From contig CM055108.1 of NCBI GenBank assembly GCA_029204225.1, positions 12,897,955-12,961,954 on the forward strand: a stretch of 64,000 bases of DNA, written 5' to 3'. A program made the translations under genes and the position numbers. The notes beneath the pieces were generated by a model. That model worked only from the letters and a program-made list of their open reading frames with translations, did not search any database and was not told the DNA's origin. This document shows, in pieces, positions 48,117 through 59,639 of the stretch. Position 1 is the first letter of the stretch; every line of letters starts with the position of its first letter. This stretch comes from Diphasiastrum complanatum (Eukaryota; Streptophyta; Lycopodiopsida; Lycopodiales; Lycopodiaceae).

Positions 48117-49712
48117 TTAAGCTATGATAATCTTAAATCTACTCAATAAAAAATTAATTTCCGTCGGAGTTAACGGATGATCAGGAATTTGAGTCTGGAG
48201 ATACGCATCACGCTCAAGGGTGGTCACATCCAATTCACCTTGGAGACATGTGTGATCTTGCTCGGCCATCTGCAGTTGACCCTGTAACAGCAGCACTTGT
48301 TGTTTCGCGTCCTGCACGGCCTTGTCGACTTGGTCTTGTGCGGTTGTTAGGGCATTCTAAAGGGTACTGACATAATCTTCTAGCCGATAAACCGCTTGTC
48401 GTGCCTTTTCATCTCAGCTTCAGATTTCGCTTCATGCTGCTTGGCGATCTTCAAGTCTCTGTCCAGCTAGATGATCTTTTGACTGATGAGGGTATTTTTA
48501 GAACCCATATATGAAATTCGCTGCTCCATTTGTTTTTTCTTATCCAACATAGACTGGATCACTTGCGCAAGGCTTGAGACTAAACTGAGAGCATCACTAG
48601 CATCTACTGTCGTGGAGGTGGTAGCAGCAGGAGGAACTAGTGGTATTGTCCCAGTTTGGCGTGGAGCTGGCGCTCGTAATTCTTCTTCTTCAAAAGTATC
48701 TTCTTCCTCGTAGCCCTCAGGTACCGTGGCATCGAACTGCTTTGGTGATTTGACCGCATGCCCGACCCGAATGGTGTCTAGTGCCTAATCTGCTACGGTA
48801 GCTTGTTGTTCCGTCTGAAAAGTGTCATCAGAAATATTCTCAGAATCGTGGACTTGCTCGAATCCTCTTCCGGGGGATTGGAGTTCAACGGGGGCTGGAC
48901 TTTGGGGCCTGGCAAAAACTGCTGAGGCCCCAAGAGGGTCGGAATCATCGAACATGTCCATGAAATATTGTGTATTTGGTGAAATTGCGCTCGTTTGTGG
49001 GGGTGAGACGACCTGGGCAGCTATGATTGGAATTGTAGCCCCATTAGTCATAAAATCTTTGAGAGGAAGCAGAGGCAAGGGAAGCATCAGAGAGGGGGGG
49101 AATCGGTAGTTCAGTGCGAGTGGCAGTCGGAGGTTGTAGCACAACAGGCGATGGTTGCCTAGTCCTTCGACGTGTCGTGGGAGGCGAGTCAGGAATATCG
49201 ATCTCGCTGTGTACACGCCAACGACTATGTGATGATGAGGCTTGGTGAGATGACTCTGACGGTGCTTCTTCATAAATAAATAGCACGGTGTCAGCACTAA
49301 ACCCACGAAGCTTGTAGGCGGATAATAGCGAGAGAAGAGGGCCAGCCGCAAATTGTTACTTGCCCTTGATTGCCCTCTTTAACTCACCAAAAACTGTCTT
49401 ATACCAATTGTAAGGTTCAAGGGGGCAGTGCATATTAATTTTCCCAAAAAAGACCCGCTCGTAGATTCTCATTGCCTTGAGCAAGGGCCCGACAAGAGTC
49501 ATCCACTGAGTGGACATGCTTGCGCTAGGGAGCATTATGATGTCCGTTGCAGTTGGAACATCACGATGGATGGAATATCGCGGAGACTGAGAGGTATCAG
49601 TAGAAGACATGATGACTGAAAGATAGCGGCTGGAAAAAGTTGGTAGGAAGTTTTGGTCGCGAAATTTTTTTGCAAAGATCATGCTAACTGAACTAGCGGA
49701 ACGGGCTGCCAA
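48117..49712 (-). pseudogene. Extra ORF downstream of gypsy pol, coiled-coil C-terminus
   Basis: Minus strand, starting just after the integrase stop. 49,712-49,356 reads a 118-codon frame (TQWMTLVGPLLKAMRIYERV, then MHCPLEPYNWYKTVFGELKR). After a stop and frame change 49,286-49,044 is Ser/Pro-rich and basic (PTTRRRTRQPSP). 48,480-48,117 encodes a Gln/Leu-rich heptad region (QVLLLQGQLQMAEQ...LQGEL) typical of a coiled coil. Some plant Ty3/gypsy lineages (Tat/Athila) carry an additional ORF in this position. I see no signal peptide or membrane anchor, so an envelope-like role is not supported. Frameshifts make it non-functional. Confidence 0.5.
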
Positions 49713-50570
49713 AACGTACGTAATCGGCTGCCATTCACGGGAGTATCAAAAAGTTTTTCATCCAAATGTTCCAAAATAACTGCTCCATAGTTCAGTATTT
49801 CTTTGACTTTATACGGTCCTTCACCGATAAACTTCAATTTGCCTTTGATTAGCTTGGTTTTATACATCAGTGCTAATGCATGAACTACCATCAATCTGGT
49901 TTCGCATAATTTGTGCAAGGCTTCATGACGCAGTTGTAAGAATTTGTCATCACCTAGTCACTCTATTGCGACTATGCATAGAGATGGTACTAAAAATTCA
50001 ATTGACATGACAACATCTTAACCATAAACTAGTTAAAAAGGTGTTTGATTCATGCTACTCTTATAAGCGATTTTAAATGCCCATAATGCTGCATGTAATT
50101 TATGTTCCCAATCAGAATGACTCGCTTCAACCGTTTTTGTCATAATAGTGCAGAGAATCTTATTGGAAGATTCAGCTTGGCCATTACCCCTGGGATAATA
50201 TGGAGTACTAAACCGGTGTATAACAAAAAAGTCTTCCAACAAACACTTTATCATTTCATTAACAAAGTGTGTACCACGATCACTGACGATCTCAATAGGA
50301 CATCTGAATCTAATAATGATGTGTTTATAGAGGAATTTAGCCATAGATTTTGCATCAGCAACTTTAACAACTTTGGCCTCAACCCACTTGGTCATATAAT
50401 CAATTGCTACGATGATATATCTGGCTTGAGATCCTTTTGCCACAGGATGAATAGAATCAACATAATCTAGGCCCCATTTCTCGAATGGTGCTTGTGATAA
50501 AACCAGATGTAATGGTTCATAGTTCTGTTGCGTAGGACGTCGTGCCCGTTAGCAAAAGGTCACATGACTG
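49679..50570 (-). pseudogene. Ty3/gypsy integrase core and C-terminus
   Basis: Minus strand. WGLDYVDSIHPV and YIIVAIDYMTKWVEAKVV (first Asp), then CPIEIVSDRGTHFVNE (second Asp), then TPYYPRGNGQAESSNKIL (catalytic Glu). One stop near 49,960 lies before the C-terminal barrel (LALMYKTKLIKGKLKF, then GPYKVKEIL), which ends at 49,679. The zinc-binding N-terminus is missing. The fragment is cut at about 50,570, ten bases before the left terminal inverted repeat of the DNA transposon, so the transposon most likely inserted into this integrase gene. Confidence 0.85.
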
Positions 50571-50579
50571 AATATAATT

Positions 50580-50613
50580 ATTAGAGGAGTTCTCAATATC
50601 AAAAAGACCCTTT
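50580..50613 (+). repeat. Left terminal inverted repeat (34 bp)
   Basis: Begins ATTAGAGGAGTTCTC and ends GACCCTTT. It is the exact reverse complement of 63,958-63,991. The terminal base is ambiguous by up to four positions because of the flanking AT letters. Confidence 0.92.
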
Positions 50614-50977
50614 GTAAAGATACTTTTATTTTTTTTCTTTAGTTTCAACCATCACCAAGCCCAATCAAAATGCACAGATTTGAAATCTACGTAACGTAGT
50701 TCAAATTAACTGAGAAATAAAAATGCAATATAGAAAACTTTGAAAAATGTGTCCGGGCAGCATAGACGTATCCCAATGGTTTCTTCTTCCTGCCCGACAC
50801 GTGCTAATCTTCCCGACGTCAATACCTCAAGGTAAATTTACTTAACTATGCTGGTTAGTATAATGAAATTTTCTAACTATACTAGTTACAATTATAGAAA
50901 TATAGTATGTACAGTTACATAAAATATGGTATACGTAGTAACTGTGACTATGTTGGCATTCACATTAGATTAAATGT

Positions 50978-51808
50978 TGTGCAAAAAGTACAAAAAGGAC
51001 CAAGAGTGGATCCTAATCTGATCCTCAAGAGGGATTGGTTGTCAGATTACTTGATCTATCAATCTACTTCAGATTAAGATCAATCTAGATCAATTCTAGA
51101 CACAAAATCCTAACAAGAACAATTATTAATTGAAGGTAAGTGTACTTTATGGTTTCACACGTGTGAAACACTGTCTGAGTACGGACTCCAAACTGAAAAT
51201 CAAGTACACATTGATAGAACCTCAAAACAATCAAAACAAATCTAGACAAATGGAGAGAATCACTCAAAATTGCTTCCAAAACCAAGATTGGTGTCTCACT
51301 CTGATTATGGCCAAATGTGGCTCTATATATACAATAAGTGGGAGCTCGTGGTACTGATCATCCCTTTGATCCCACATGTGTGAAGAGCTTTGTCATATGA
51401 TGATTCACCATGCAAAACTGACACTTGGACAAAACCTTCTATTTTGAGCACTTTTGGTCCATTTTCCTTCTATATGGAGATCTACTTGAAAATCTTCTAG
51501 AAGTCAAAATTCGTCTACTTCAGCTTATTCCACACATGTGAGCTGTCCTCTACACATGGGATGTAACACCTAACCAAAGGATGTGGCTCATGCAAGCAAT
51601 AGATTGATGCCATGTGTCATATGTCTAGAAAACTAGTTTTTGGCCTTTTTAGCCACTAGAACTTGAATTAAATCATATGTACAACCTATATGATTATGGT
51701 ACATGACAAGTACACTATTTTCACACGTGGGAACAGGCTCCACACATGTGTGTTTATCTATATACAATATTTTTGGCCTCTACCAAGCTTATTTTTGCAT
51801 TTTTCACA
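50978..51808 (-). repeat. 3' LTR (left copy)
   Basis: 831 bp, TGTGCAAAAAG...TTTTTCACA, about 97-99 percent like the right copy by eye. Contains several CACACRTGTG-type palindromes and an AT-rich TATATATACAATAAG block that may be a promoter element read from the complementary strand. Confidence 0.93.
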
Positions 51809-52173
51809 CTCTTCAAAAATCTAGCTTGGTAAATCTAGCTTGATGGAAAACGTGATGATCTTGAACTTGACTCCATGGGCTGAATTGGTCTTTGCTGGTT
51901 CAAAAGGTGTGAAGATCAGCCAATGAGCTTGATGTTAATCTAAAATCACCATATCCATGATAGGGTTTCTTTGATGTTGACATCTTTGATGAACTTGAGA
52001 GCTTTGCACCATCCTAGCATCTTCGAAATTGATTCCTTCCAAATTTCATGTAGATGCTTGACTTTGAGGCTTGCTCCTTCTTCATGTGCATGCTCCTCCA
52101 TGAGAAAATAAAGATTTCTTCTTGACTTATTGGATCACAAAGATCTAACATCATATTACCATGATCTAGAGAA

Positions 52174-53842
52174 TTAGCCCAAATTGGCAAGACTATGCAT
52201 GCTATAATAACAAAGTGTTTGCATCATATCTTCATGCTTGTTTACCATGCTAATCTCAGATCCAATGAGGCTAAATACTTCATTATGGAGATAAGTGTCT
52301 TTAGAAGATGATTCACTTACTCTCATAAAGAGTTTACAATTTGCCTCAATACAAATTTTCAAACTATGAGTGAACAAATCACTTTTGCTCTTACATGACT
52401 CAAGAGCATACATTTGATGAAATAACCATTTGCTTTCTAATTGATTTAAAATCAATTTCAACCTTTTAAGAACATCATCTGTGCTCTCAAGAGAGACTTC
52501 ATACTCAACTAGTATGGCTTTACTCCAATTTTGAGATGCAATGATCTCACTAAAGCAAATTGATTATCAAATGACATAAGAGAAGTAAGTATGAGATGTA
52601 TACCACATGAGATATGCTCCTCTTTCCCTTGAAATGTGAGCCACATGCAATCAACCATGTTTCTTGAGTTTCTTTTTGGAATCACAACTTGAGAAGGTCT
52701 CTCCTCCTCAATCCTTGGCACACTTGAACCTTGAGATGATTCTTTAAGATCCTCTTCATGGTGCTCCTTCTTGATGGAATTTGAGACCTCCATGTCTCAT
52801 AATGATCACAACAACTATGACCACACAACATGCACTTCCTATGATTATTAAAATTACTTATGCTAGAAACATAAGTCCAAAAATCACCACAACTTGGCAT
52901 GATTTTTCTAATATTGAAATCAAAAGGCATTTCCATCTCAATAAGGCTAACTACTTGCTTATGGATATAAGTGTCCACTTTGGATGCTTCACTTACTCTC
53001 ATAAGAAGTTTACAACTTGCCTTTAAGATTGAAAACTTACAATTTTCATCTTTATGAATGAACACATCATTCATGATCTTATTGAAACCAAAAGATCCTA
53101 TATTATGAAGATATTTCCATTTCCTTGACTTCATAACTAATGTAAGATTACAAGGAAAACATATTTTCCTATCTTTTAAGGCATCACACTCAACTAGTAT
53201 TGCCTTAATCCACCTTTGAGATACAAAAATCTCTTCAAAGCAAAATGGTTCTTCATAAGTTGACATGATAGCATAAATGAAACTATTTCATTTGATTGCT
53301 CCTTATTCTGGATTGATTTCTCTTGGATAAATAACAATAAGTTTGATCTTATCTAAAGTTCCAAGCAAACTACTCTCCAAGGACATGAAATAAATCCAAG
53401 TTACTTTTATGAAAGTGACATCTATCTTTGCATCTTGAACCAAAGAATGCACTTCCAAATGAAAAATCTCAAAAGCTTTGACATGTGTTGTGATGGACTC
53501 TTGAAGACAAATCTTGCAAGTCCTTGTGAGACTCCAAGCCTCATTCACCTTTCCACAAAGGAAACACCTTCCCTTGGACTTGTCCTTCTTGTATTTTCAT
53601 TTCAAACTTGAAGCTCCATCCTTCACCTCGGCCCCCTTGCTTTGGTTCTCCTTGGATGGATTGGTCTTCTTTTTGTAGCATCTTGAGAAAATATATCTTC
53701 CCTTGCCACAAAGGTTGCACTTAGGATCCTTTCTTTCCTTCAATAGGATGCCACCTATTGATGCCATGTGAATAAAAACCTGTGATATGATTCTACAAAT
53801 GTAATTTGTGACTTTCAAGAGACTAGATTTGAACATCTTCAA
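52174..53842 (-). pseudogene. Family-specific ORF: Cys fingers and a duplicated domain
   Basis: Minus strand, start probably MASIGGILLKERKDPKC at about 53,766. Two cysteine fingers appear: CNLCGKGRYIFSRC and CFLCGK...CKIC. Then a domain of about 110 residues occurs twice. The first copy (about 53,250-52,920) has SQRWIKAILVECD ... ASCKLLMRVSEASKVDTYIH. The second (about 52,560-52,200) has NWSKAILVEYE ... ANCKLFMRVSESSSKDTYLH. Each ends HKQVVSLI or HNEVFSLI. Stops divide the frame, so it is broken here. It is not a recognisable Gag, RT or integrase. It may be a captured plant gene or a novel element protein. Confidence 0.5.
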
Positions 53843-55400
53843 TAATCTAGAATGATCTACAAAAGATATAGCTCACAAACCTAAGAATCAATCTTCACAC
53901 TAATGACTAGTCACTTGGAAACTTTGCTTTGAACACTAAGACAAAAGCACACAATATTTGAATCAAATCACAAAAGAAATCAGATCCAATCTCCTATTGG
54001 AATCATCAAATACCAATGACTCTTTCTTTTGAAAGTTGAAATGGATATGAAAAGATTTGACACCTAGATTTTCCTTTTCACTTGACTAGTTCTCTCAACA
54101 CTTGAGATTCTTGAACAAAAGATGGGTTTTGTTTCGAACACATGAAAATCAAACTTAATCACTTCTTTTGGAATCACTCTTGACCCAAATAATCTCACAC
54201 TTAGATCTAGAATGAATTTGATTTGATTTGACAATAAACTATACCACCAATTTTTCACAAAGCTTAAAGATCTCAACCATGCATGAATACTCAAATATGG
54301 ACTCCTCCTCATTTTAGACATCCAATGGGATCTCAAATTGACCCTCACACTCTCACAAAGAAAGTTGAATAGAACTAATTTGAGCTTCATACATAGTATG
54401 TCAATTTTTGGTCAATAAATTGATTCAATCACCCCTATTGGATTCTACCAATTACTCTACCTTTAGAGACTTGGAATGAAATTCAAAATAAAAAATTGTG
54501 ATTTTTCTCACTAAGATATTGTGCTTCAAAGAGCTAATGTCACTTAGAAAGATTTGATCACCTAGGAGAAGACAAACTCTCCACCAATAACAACACAAAA
54601 TGAGCTTCTAGATCATGCCCTCTACAAAGGAAGGAACTCTTAGAAAATCGGATCTCTCTCTACACATTTGTCATAAACACCTTAATGACTCTTTTCAAGC
54701 CTTCCAATCACTCAAACAAATTGAGTAGGGTTGAACAATGTGAGTTGGATCTCAATCTCTTTTCTAGAACTCTCAATTTAAGCCAATCTATGTCAAATTC
54801 TACAAAAGATTTGCATAGATGCTCTATATGCACTAGAAAATCTCAAAGGTTTCACTTGGAGGACAGATCCAAATATGTTTTCTAGCAAATTGATGCTTCT
54901 AAACTTGATCCTATCCATTGTACCATCCTAGAGTGATGGTACAATGGATTTCAACCTCTCACCTTGCATATCACTCCTTAATCTATGATTTTTAGCAAAA
55001 TCTCTCTCAACTTCAACATGCACTCAAAAAATCAGAGATGATCAATTAATGCACCTATTTCAAGCTTAAAATTCAATTTCTTGGCTGATCTAATCCAAGA
55101 ACTAATCAAGGGATTAGATTCTCTATAGAAAAAGCTTAATTTTGCACTAAAAATCTCTAAAATTGGGTGTGTGAGTCAAATTGTACAAATTTTTGAATTT
55201 TCTCAGCCAAAACCGGAGCTGTACGGCCTCATACGTGTGAAAAGAGTTCCTACAACCCACAACAAGTTCTGGTCCAAAAATTTTGAGAATATCTATCAAA
55301 TCCAACTCGCTACCCAAAATTTGACTAGTTTCCAAAAAACTGCTAATTTTGGCTTTGATTTGGATTAACCCTATCAATTTCAACAAAACCTCTTGTACTA

Positions 55401-55413
55401 GGCTTTGATACCA
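55401..55413 (-). other. Primer binding site (initiator Met tRNA)
   Basis: Minus-strand TGGTATCAAAGCC directly adjoining the 5' LTR. It fixes the element's orientation. Confidence 0.88.
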
Positions 55414-56245
55414 TGTGTAAAAAGTACAAAAAGGACCAAGAGTGGATCCTAATCTGATCCTTAAGAGGGATTGGTTGTCAGATTACTTGATCTATCAATC
55501 TACTTCAGATGAAGATCAATCTAGATCAATTCTAGACACAAAATCCTAACAAGAACAATCATTAATTGAAGGTAAGTGTACTTTATGGTTTAACACGTGT
55601 GAAACACTGTCTGAGTACGGACTCCAAACCGAAAATCAAGTACACATTGATAGAACCTCAAAACAATCAAAACAAATCTAGACAAGTGGAGAGAATCACT
55701 CAAAATTGCTTCCAAAACCAAGATTGGTGTCTCACTCTGATTATGGCCAAATGTGGCTCTATATATACAATAAGTGGGAGCTCGTGATACTGATCATCCC
55801 TTTGATCCCACATGTGTGAAGATGCTTTGTCATATGATGATTCATCATGCAAAACCGACACTTGGACAAAACCTTCTATTTTGAGCACTTTTGGTCCATT
55901 TTCCTTCTATATGGAGATCTACTTGAAAATCTTCTAGAAGTCAAAATTCGTCTACTTCAGCTTATTCCACACATGTGAGCTGTCCTCTACACATGGGATG
56001 TGACACCTAACCGAAGGATGTGGCTCATGCAAGCAATAGATTGATGCCATGTGTCATATGTCTAGAAAACTAGTTTTTGGCCTTTTTAGCCACTAGAACT
56101 TGAATTAAATCATATGTACAACCTATATGATTATGGTACATGACAAGTACACCATTTTCACACGTGGGAACAGGCTCCACACATGTGTGTTTATCTATAT
56201 ACAATATTTTTGGCCTCTACCAAGCTTATTTTTGCATTTTTCACA
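55414..56245 (-). repeat. 5' LTR (right copy)
   Basis: 832 bp, partner of 50,978-51,808. Followed on the right by the target duplication AATGT. Confidence 0.93.
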
Positions 56246-57884
56246 AATGTGATACAAAAAATTGAAATTAAGTATCATATCAGAGAGATTCTTGGCGCCC
56301 AAGCTTTGAAAATAGCAATGGCAAGGAGACCCAGATCTACAATCGAGTATGTGATTCTCTACAATGAGAAAGATGAAGCTGATAACTGGAAGCCAACAAA
56401 ATATACGAAGAATTCATGGATATTGCTGCATCCATCATCAAAAGCAATTTTCGACAAAAGAAAAGAGCAAAAATGACTTACAAATCTTATTGGAAAGCAA
56501 AAATTTTGGAGTTTAAAACTACCCCAGGAGGTCAATCGATATCAGAAGTCTTAGTACAACATGTATATATGCATTCAGAAATCAAAGTACATGATATAAA
56601 TCCTCATTATCATCAAAAATGTAATTGTAAGTATATCAAAACATATGCACTCTACAACAATCATAGATGATTTTCTTTATTGATGCTCTTCTAATTATGA
56701 TTTAAATGCTTCAACATTGTTTTTTTCTTTCAGATTTATGTCCATCATGCATAAGTGAATGGGAGCCCACACAATCACTTGCAAGAATATTAGACGTGAT
56801 TCACTCTGATGCTGGAAAGTTGCAATACAGAGGAAGAAGTCCAAAGGAACTTGCAAATTGTGGTATCTATTTTTATGAATCTTTATATACGCCACAAACA
56901 AATGGAGGTTTTGGCAAGCTCAAAGCAATTCCATTGCCTAGTTTTCAAAGTGATGAGTGGCCTACTCCTAACAGTATTGTTTCTGAATCCTTGAGATGCA
57001 AGCTACTCATTGATAATAGAAATGCTATGAAGATAAGCACAGGCTCAAAAATTGTTCACCTAAGTTGGTTTATCTCATTACATATATTTGTTGATCTTTT
57101 CTCGAGTGCTAGTGTTCGTAGGACACCAACTTTATTTGTTTGCAAGGATTTATCAGATGAGACTTTGTCAGATCTCATGGATCAAGGCTGGGATAGTAAA
57201 ACAAATAATGACATAGAATGCAGGATTAAAAAGTCCTCAATGATATTTCGTTATCATATCGAAAAGCAAATGTTCAGTCTCACATTTAGCTACCAGAGAT
57301 GCAAGAAAATTGAAGGTACATGGCTACCACTGGATCAAGACTTTGAACTAAATGGCCACACAAACCGAATGGAGATGAGCATTAACTACAATGAGGAATA
57401 TTTGACTATGGTTGAGGTGGAAGAGCATTGAAAGCTTGATTTTATCAGATTTGAGCTCATGCTATTACAAACCAATCTACTAACATATTTCAAATTTATC
57501 ATCAACAGAAGACTCGTAAGTACTTTATGTTTATTGCCATTTCAAAATAGAACAAAATAATTGAAAATGTCATCATTTACAATTGCACATTCACTAATAT
57601 TTGTCATGTCACAGATGCAAAAAAGACGAGAGCTGATAACATGCTGCAAAGATCTACCTACAACAATCACCATTGTGGGAGAACAATAGTTTCAAATAAA
57701 CTTTAGAAAAAATCTGTGTATACACTCTTTCATTCAATAAATGAAAGCCCAAGTTGGGCATCAGTACATGTATTTTGTGCTCCCAAATTCATAAAATGGA
57801 GCAGCATTTGATATATCAATGTATATTTATCTATGAATTCTATACATGTATTTTTGTTCTATGCTATTTGTATTTGTTCTAATC

Positions 57885-59637
57885 TTAATTTAGTATAACT
57901 ACATCATCCTTTGCACCATCATCAATAACGGGAGGCTGAAGCGTTGCCCTGGCCAGTATACTCAGTATACTTAGGATAATTTCTTGTCTAAATCTGTACA
58001 CCTGGTTTGATGTGTACTCAAGAAGTGTAAACTACAAGATAGAATATTCATGTATTAGTAATGGCTAAAAACATCAACAAAATAGAAAACTAATCATGAT
58101 TCCAAAAATAAGAATAAACAGAATTCATTATCTTAGAAATATCACCATCTTCCTGAAGGTTGAACCACTCAAAAAATAACTTGGCATTGTATAATGTTAC
58201 CACCCACAGCTAAATGAATCATTTTGCTGGAGTGACTGCAAAAAAATTCAGCACACAAGAAATCAATTATCAAACATAATAAATTAGAATGAAACAAATA
58301 CGTTGGAATACCGATTTCAAAATGCTATTAAGAAAGACAGAATTTACGATCTGCCAGTCCACGAAATGGGGAACATCTGTAGGAATATATTTACTTAAAT
58401 ATGGAAGGTATATATCTACATCCTTATGTGTATTGCTCGCCGAATTCATCTTGACACAAAAACCTTTAATATTATTATCTACAGATCTCTTAATGAAGAT
58501 CAGGTTTAAACTCCAGTGGTCACTGCAAAATAAGATTGAAATTCCTTTAGTTGCAATTCTGAGAACTATTTCCATTGACAATGCCAATGTTAAAGCATAA
58601 AACAACAAGCAAGAAGCATTTAATATATCTTACTTGGTATGATAAGGGATGAGCAGATACTTTGTTGCTAGTGTGAATCCACTAGTCAGACACTGTGACA
58701 ATGTGTCATTAATCTCCTTGAAGGCCTGAAGCAAAAAGTTACTCAGCACCACCAACTCATTGGATGAATCTCTTGCAATGTCATATTGCAAGAGTATAAG
58801 CCTGGACTCTATCACAGGATCACTGATAGAAGCTCGTCTGTCTTTGAGATCCAAACAATCAAGAACTCTATAATTTATACTAAAATCAAGTTCATCTATT
58901 CTAAAACAAAAAGGAGTTGTATCTATAGCATCAGATATGTCCTTCTCAAATTTAAGATAATCATCAGAATCTATATATGTATAAATATTTGGAGGAGGAG
59001 GAGGAGGTGGATGTGTAGTATCTACATGAATTAAAGGGGTATCCAAAACGGATGTAGCTATATTTAGAACAATATCAAGAGCAGTGTTATCTACAATTGA
59101 TTCTGGATTAGGCTTCACAGATTCTGTGGTGTCTACCCTCCTTTCTTTCTTTGGAGCTCTCTTGGGTGCTGCCTGCTTCCTAGGATGCTTGGTAGGAAGA
59201 TCAGTCCTATCTAGAGGAGTTGGTTTGGGAGCAGCAGGCTGAGATACGTGTAATTTGCAAAACCTCTCCCTCATTCTCATCAGGAGCTAAAAATCCTTGG
59301 GCATTATGGTGACTTTCTTGGAATGGATTGCAAAAATGAATCTTCAAAAAAAAGGCTCATGTAATCTTCAGCAGCCTCCTGAAGGCACTGAAGAGCACTG
59401 GGTGTGAATCTAACCAGCTGTCTGAGATCATTTCTAGTTATGTTTCGGACAACACGGTAGAATGGAGCTCTTAGAATCAACAAAGCGGTTGATCTCTGAT
59501 ACTTACGTATTTCAAAGAGCCACCTGCTGCGGCTGCGCGTTCTAGGTCTAGCGGAAGGTGTAATGGCTGGCAACCGCAGGAGCTGAGGACAAGCCAGTAG
59601 AGAAGAAGTCCCTCCTTGTCTGCTTTCTCCTATCCAT
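57885..59637 (-). pseudogene. Transposon gene g2: histone H3-like fold fused to Ulp1 (C48) protease
   Basis: ATG at 59,637 opens MDRRKQTRRDFFSTG, resembling the H3 tail. After a one-base shift the fold reads RWLFEIRKYQRSTALLI (alpha-N), APFYRVVRNITRNDL, a loop 1 one residue longer than canonical H3, RFTPSALQCLQEAAEDYM (alpha-2), LFFEDSFLQSI, and, after a second frameshift near 59,320, KKVTIMPKDF. A TAG at 59,286-59,288 replaces the usual Gln. The same frame then continues as a basic linker (KQAAPKRAPKKERR) and a Ulp1 domain: SDPVIESRLILLQYD, YLLIPYH, intron (donor 58,634, acceptor 58,558), CSDHWSLNLIFIK (catalytic His), intron, SLQQNDSFSCG (oxyanion Gln and catalytic Cys, exon at 58,235), a frameshift, and a last exon 58,031-57,885. 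The intact protein would combine a nucleosome-type fold with a SUMO/ubiquitin-like protease. The AAEDYM-LFED block is CENH3-like. Confidence 0.8.
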
Positions 59638-59639
59638 GG

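Larger units (their letters stand above)
50978..56245 (-). mobile_element. Young non-autonomous LTR retrotransposon with 5-bp TSD
   Basis: Two LTRs of about 831 bp, near identical, with TGTG...CACA ends, flanked by the target duplication AATGT at 50,973-50,977 and 56,246-56,250. The PBS lies on the minus strand at 55,413-55,401 (TGGTATCAAAGCC), so the element is transcribed leftwards. The 3.6-kb body has no protease, RT or integrase, but encodes a family-specific ORF (53,842-52,174). It inserted in exon 2 of transposon gene g1. Other copies of the family are at 3.6-4.5 kb and 42.2-42.8 kb. Low LTR divergence implies recent insertion. Confidence 0.95.
50776..57431 (+). pseudogene. Transposon gene g1, unknown protein, split by LTR insertion
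   Basis: Exon 1 is 50,776-50,831 (MVSSSCPTRANLPDVNTS, donor AAG-GTAAAT). Exon 2 starts after the acceptor CACATTAG at 50,969 in the correct phase and is interrupted after eight bases by the retrotransposon. It resumes at 56,246 (VIQKIEIKYHIREILG, then PRSTIEYVILYNEKDEADNW). A one-base frameshift near 56,410 leads to SIIKSNFRQKKRAKMTYKSY and a donor TT-GTAAGTAT near 56,630. Exon 3 begins at 56,735 (LCPSCISEWEPT) and reads 232 codons to a stop at 57,429-57,431. A possible zinc pair is KC / CPSC across the last junction. No family recognised. Total about 370 residues. Its position near the left end and leftward promoter space suggest a transposition accessory protein, which is inference only. 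Confidence 0.65.

Noticed and set aside
52781-53026. Plus-strand ORFs within the 51-56 kb retrotransposon
   Set aside because: The PBS shows minus-strand transcription, and the plus frames lack motifs and are shadows of the minus-strand ORF.
57885-59637. A host centromeric histone H3 gene
   Set aside because: The H3 part is frameshifted, lies between TIRs, and continues into a Ulp1 domain, so a host CENH3 locus is unlikely, although origin by capture of one is possible.
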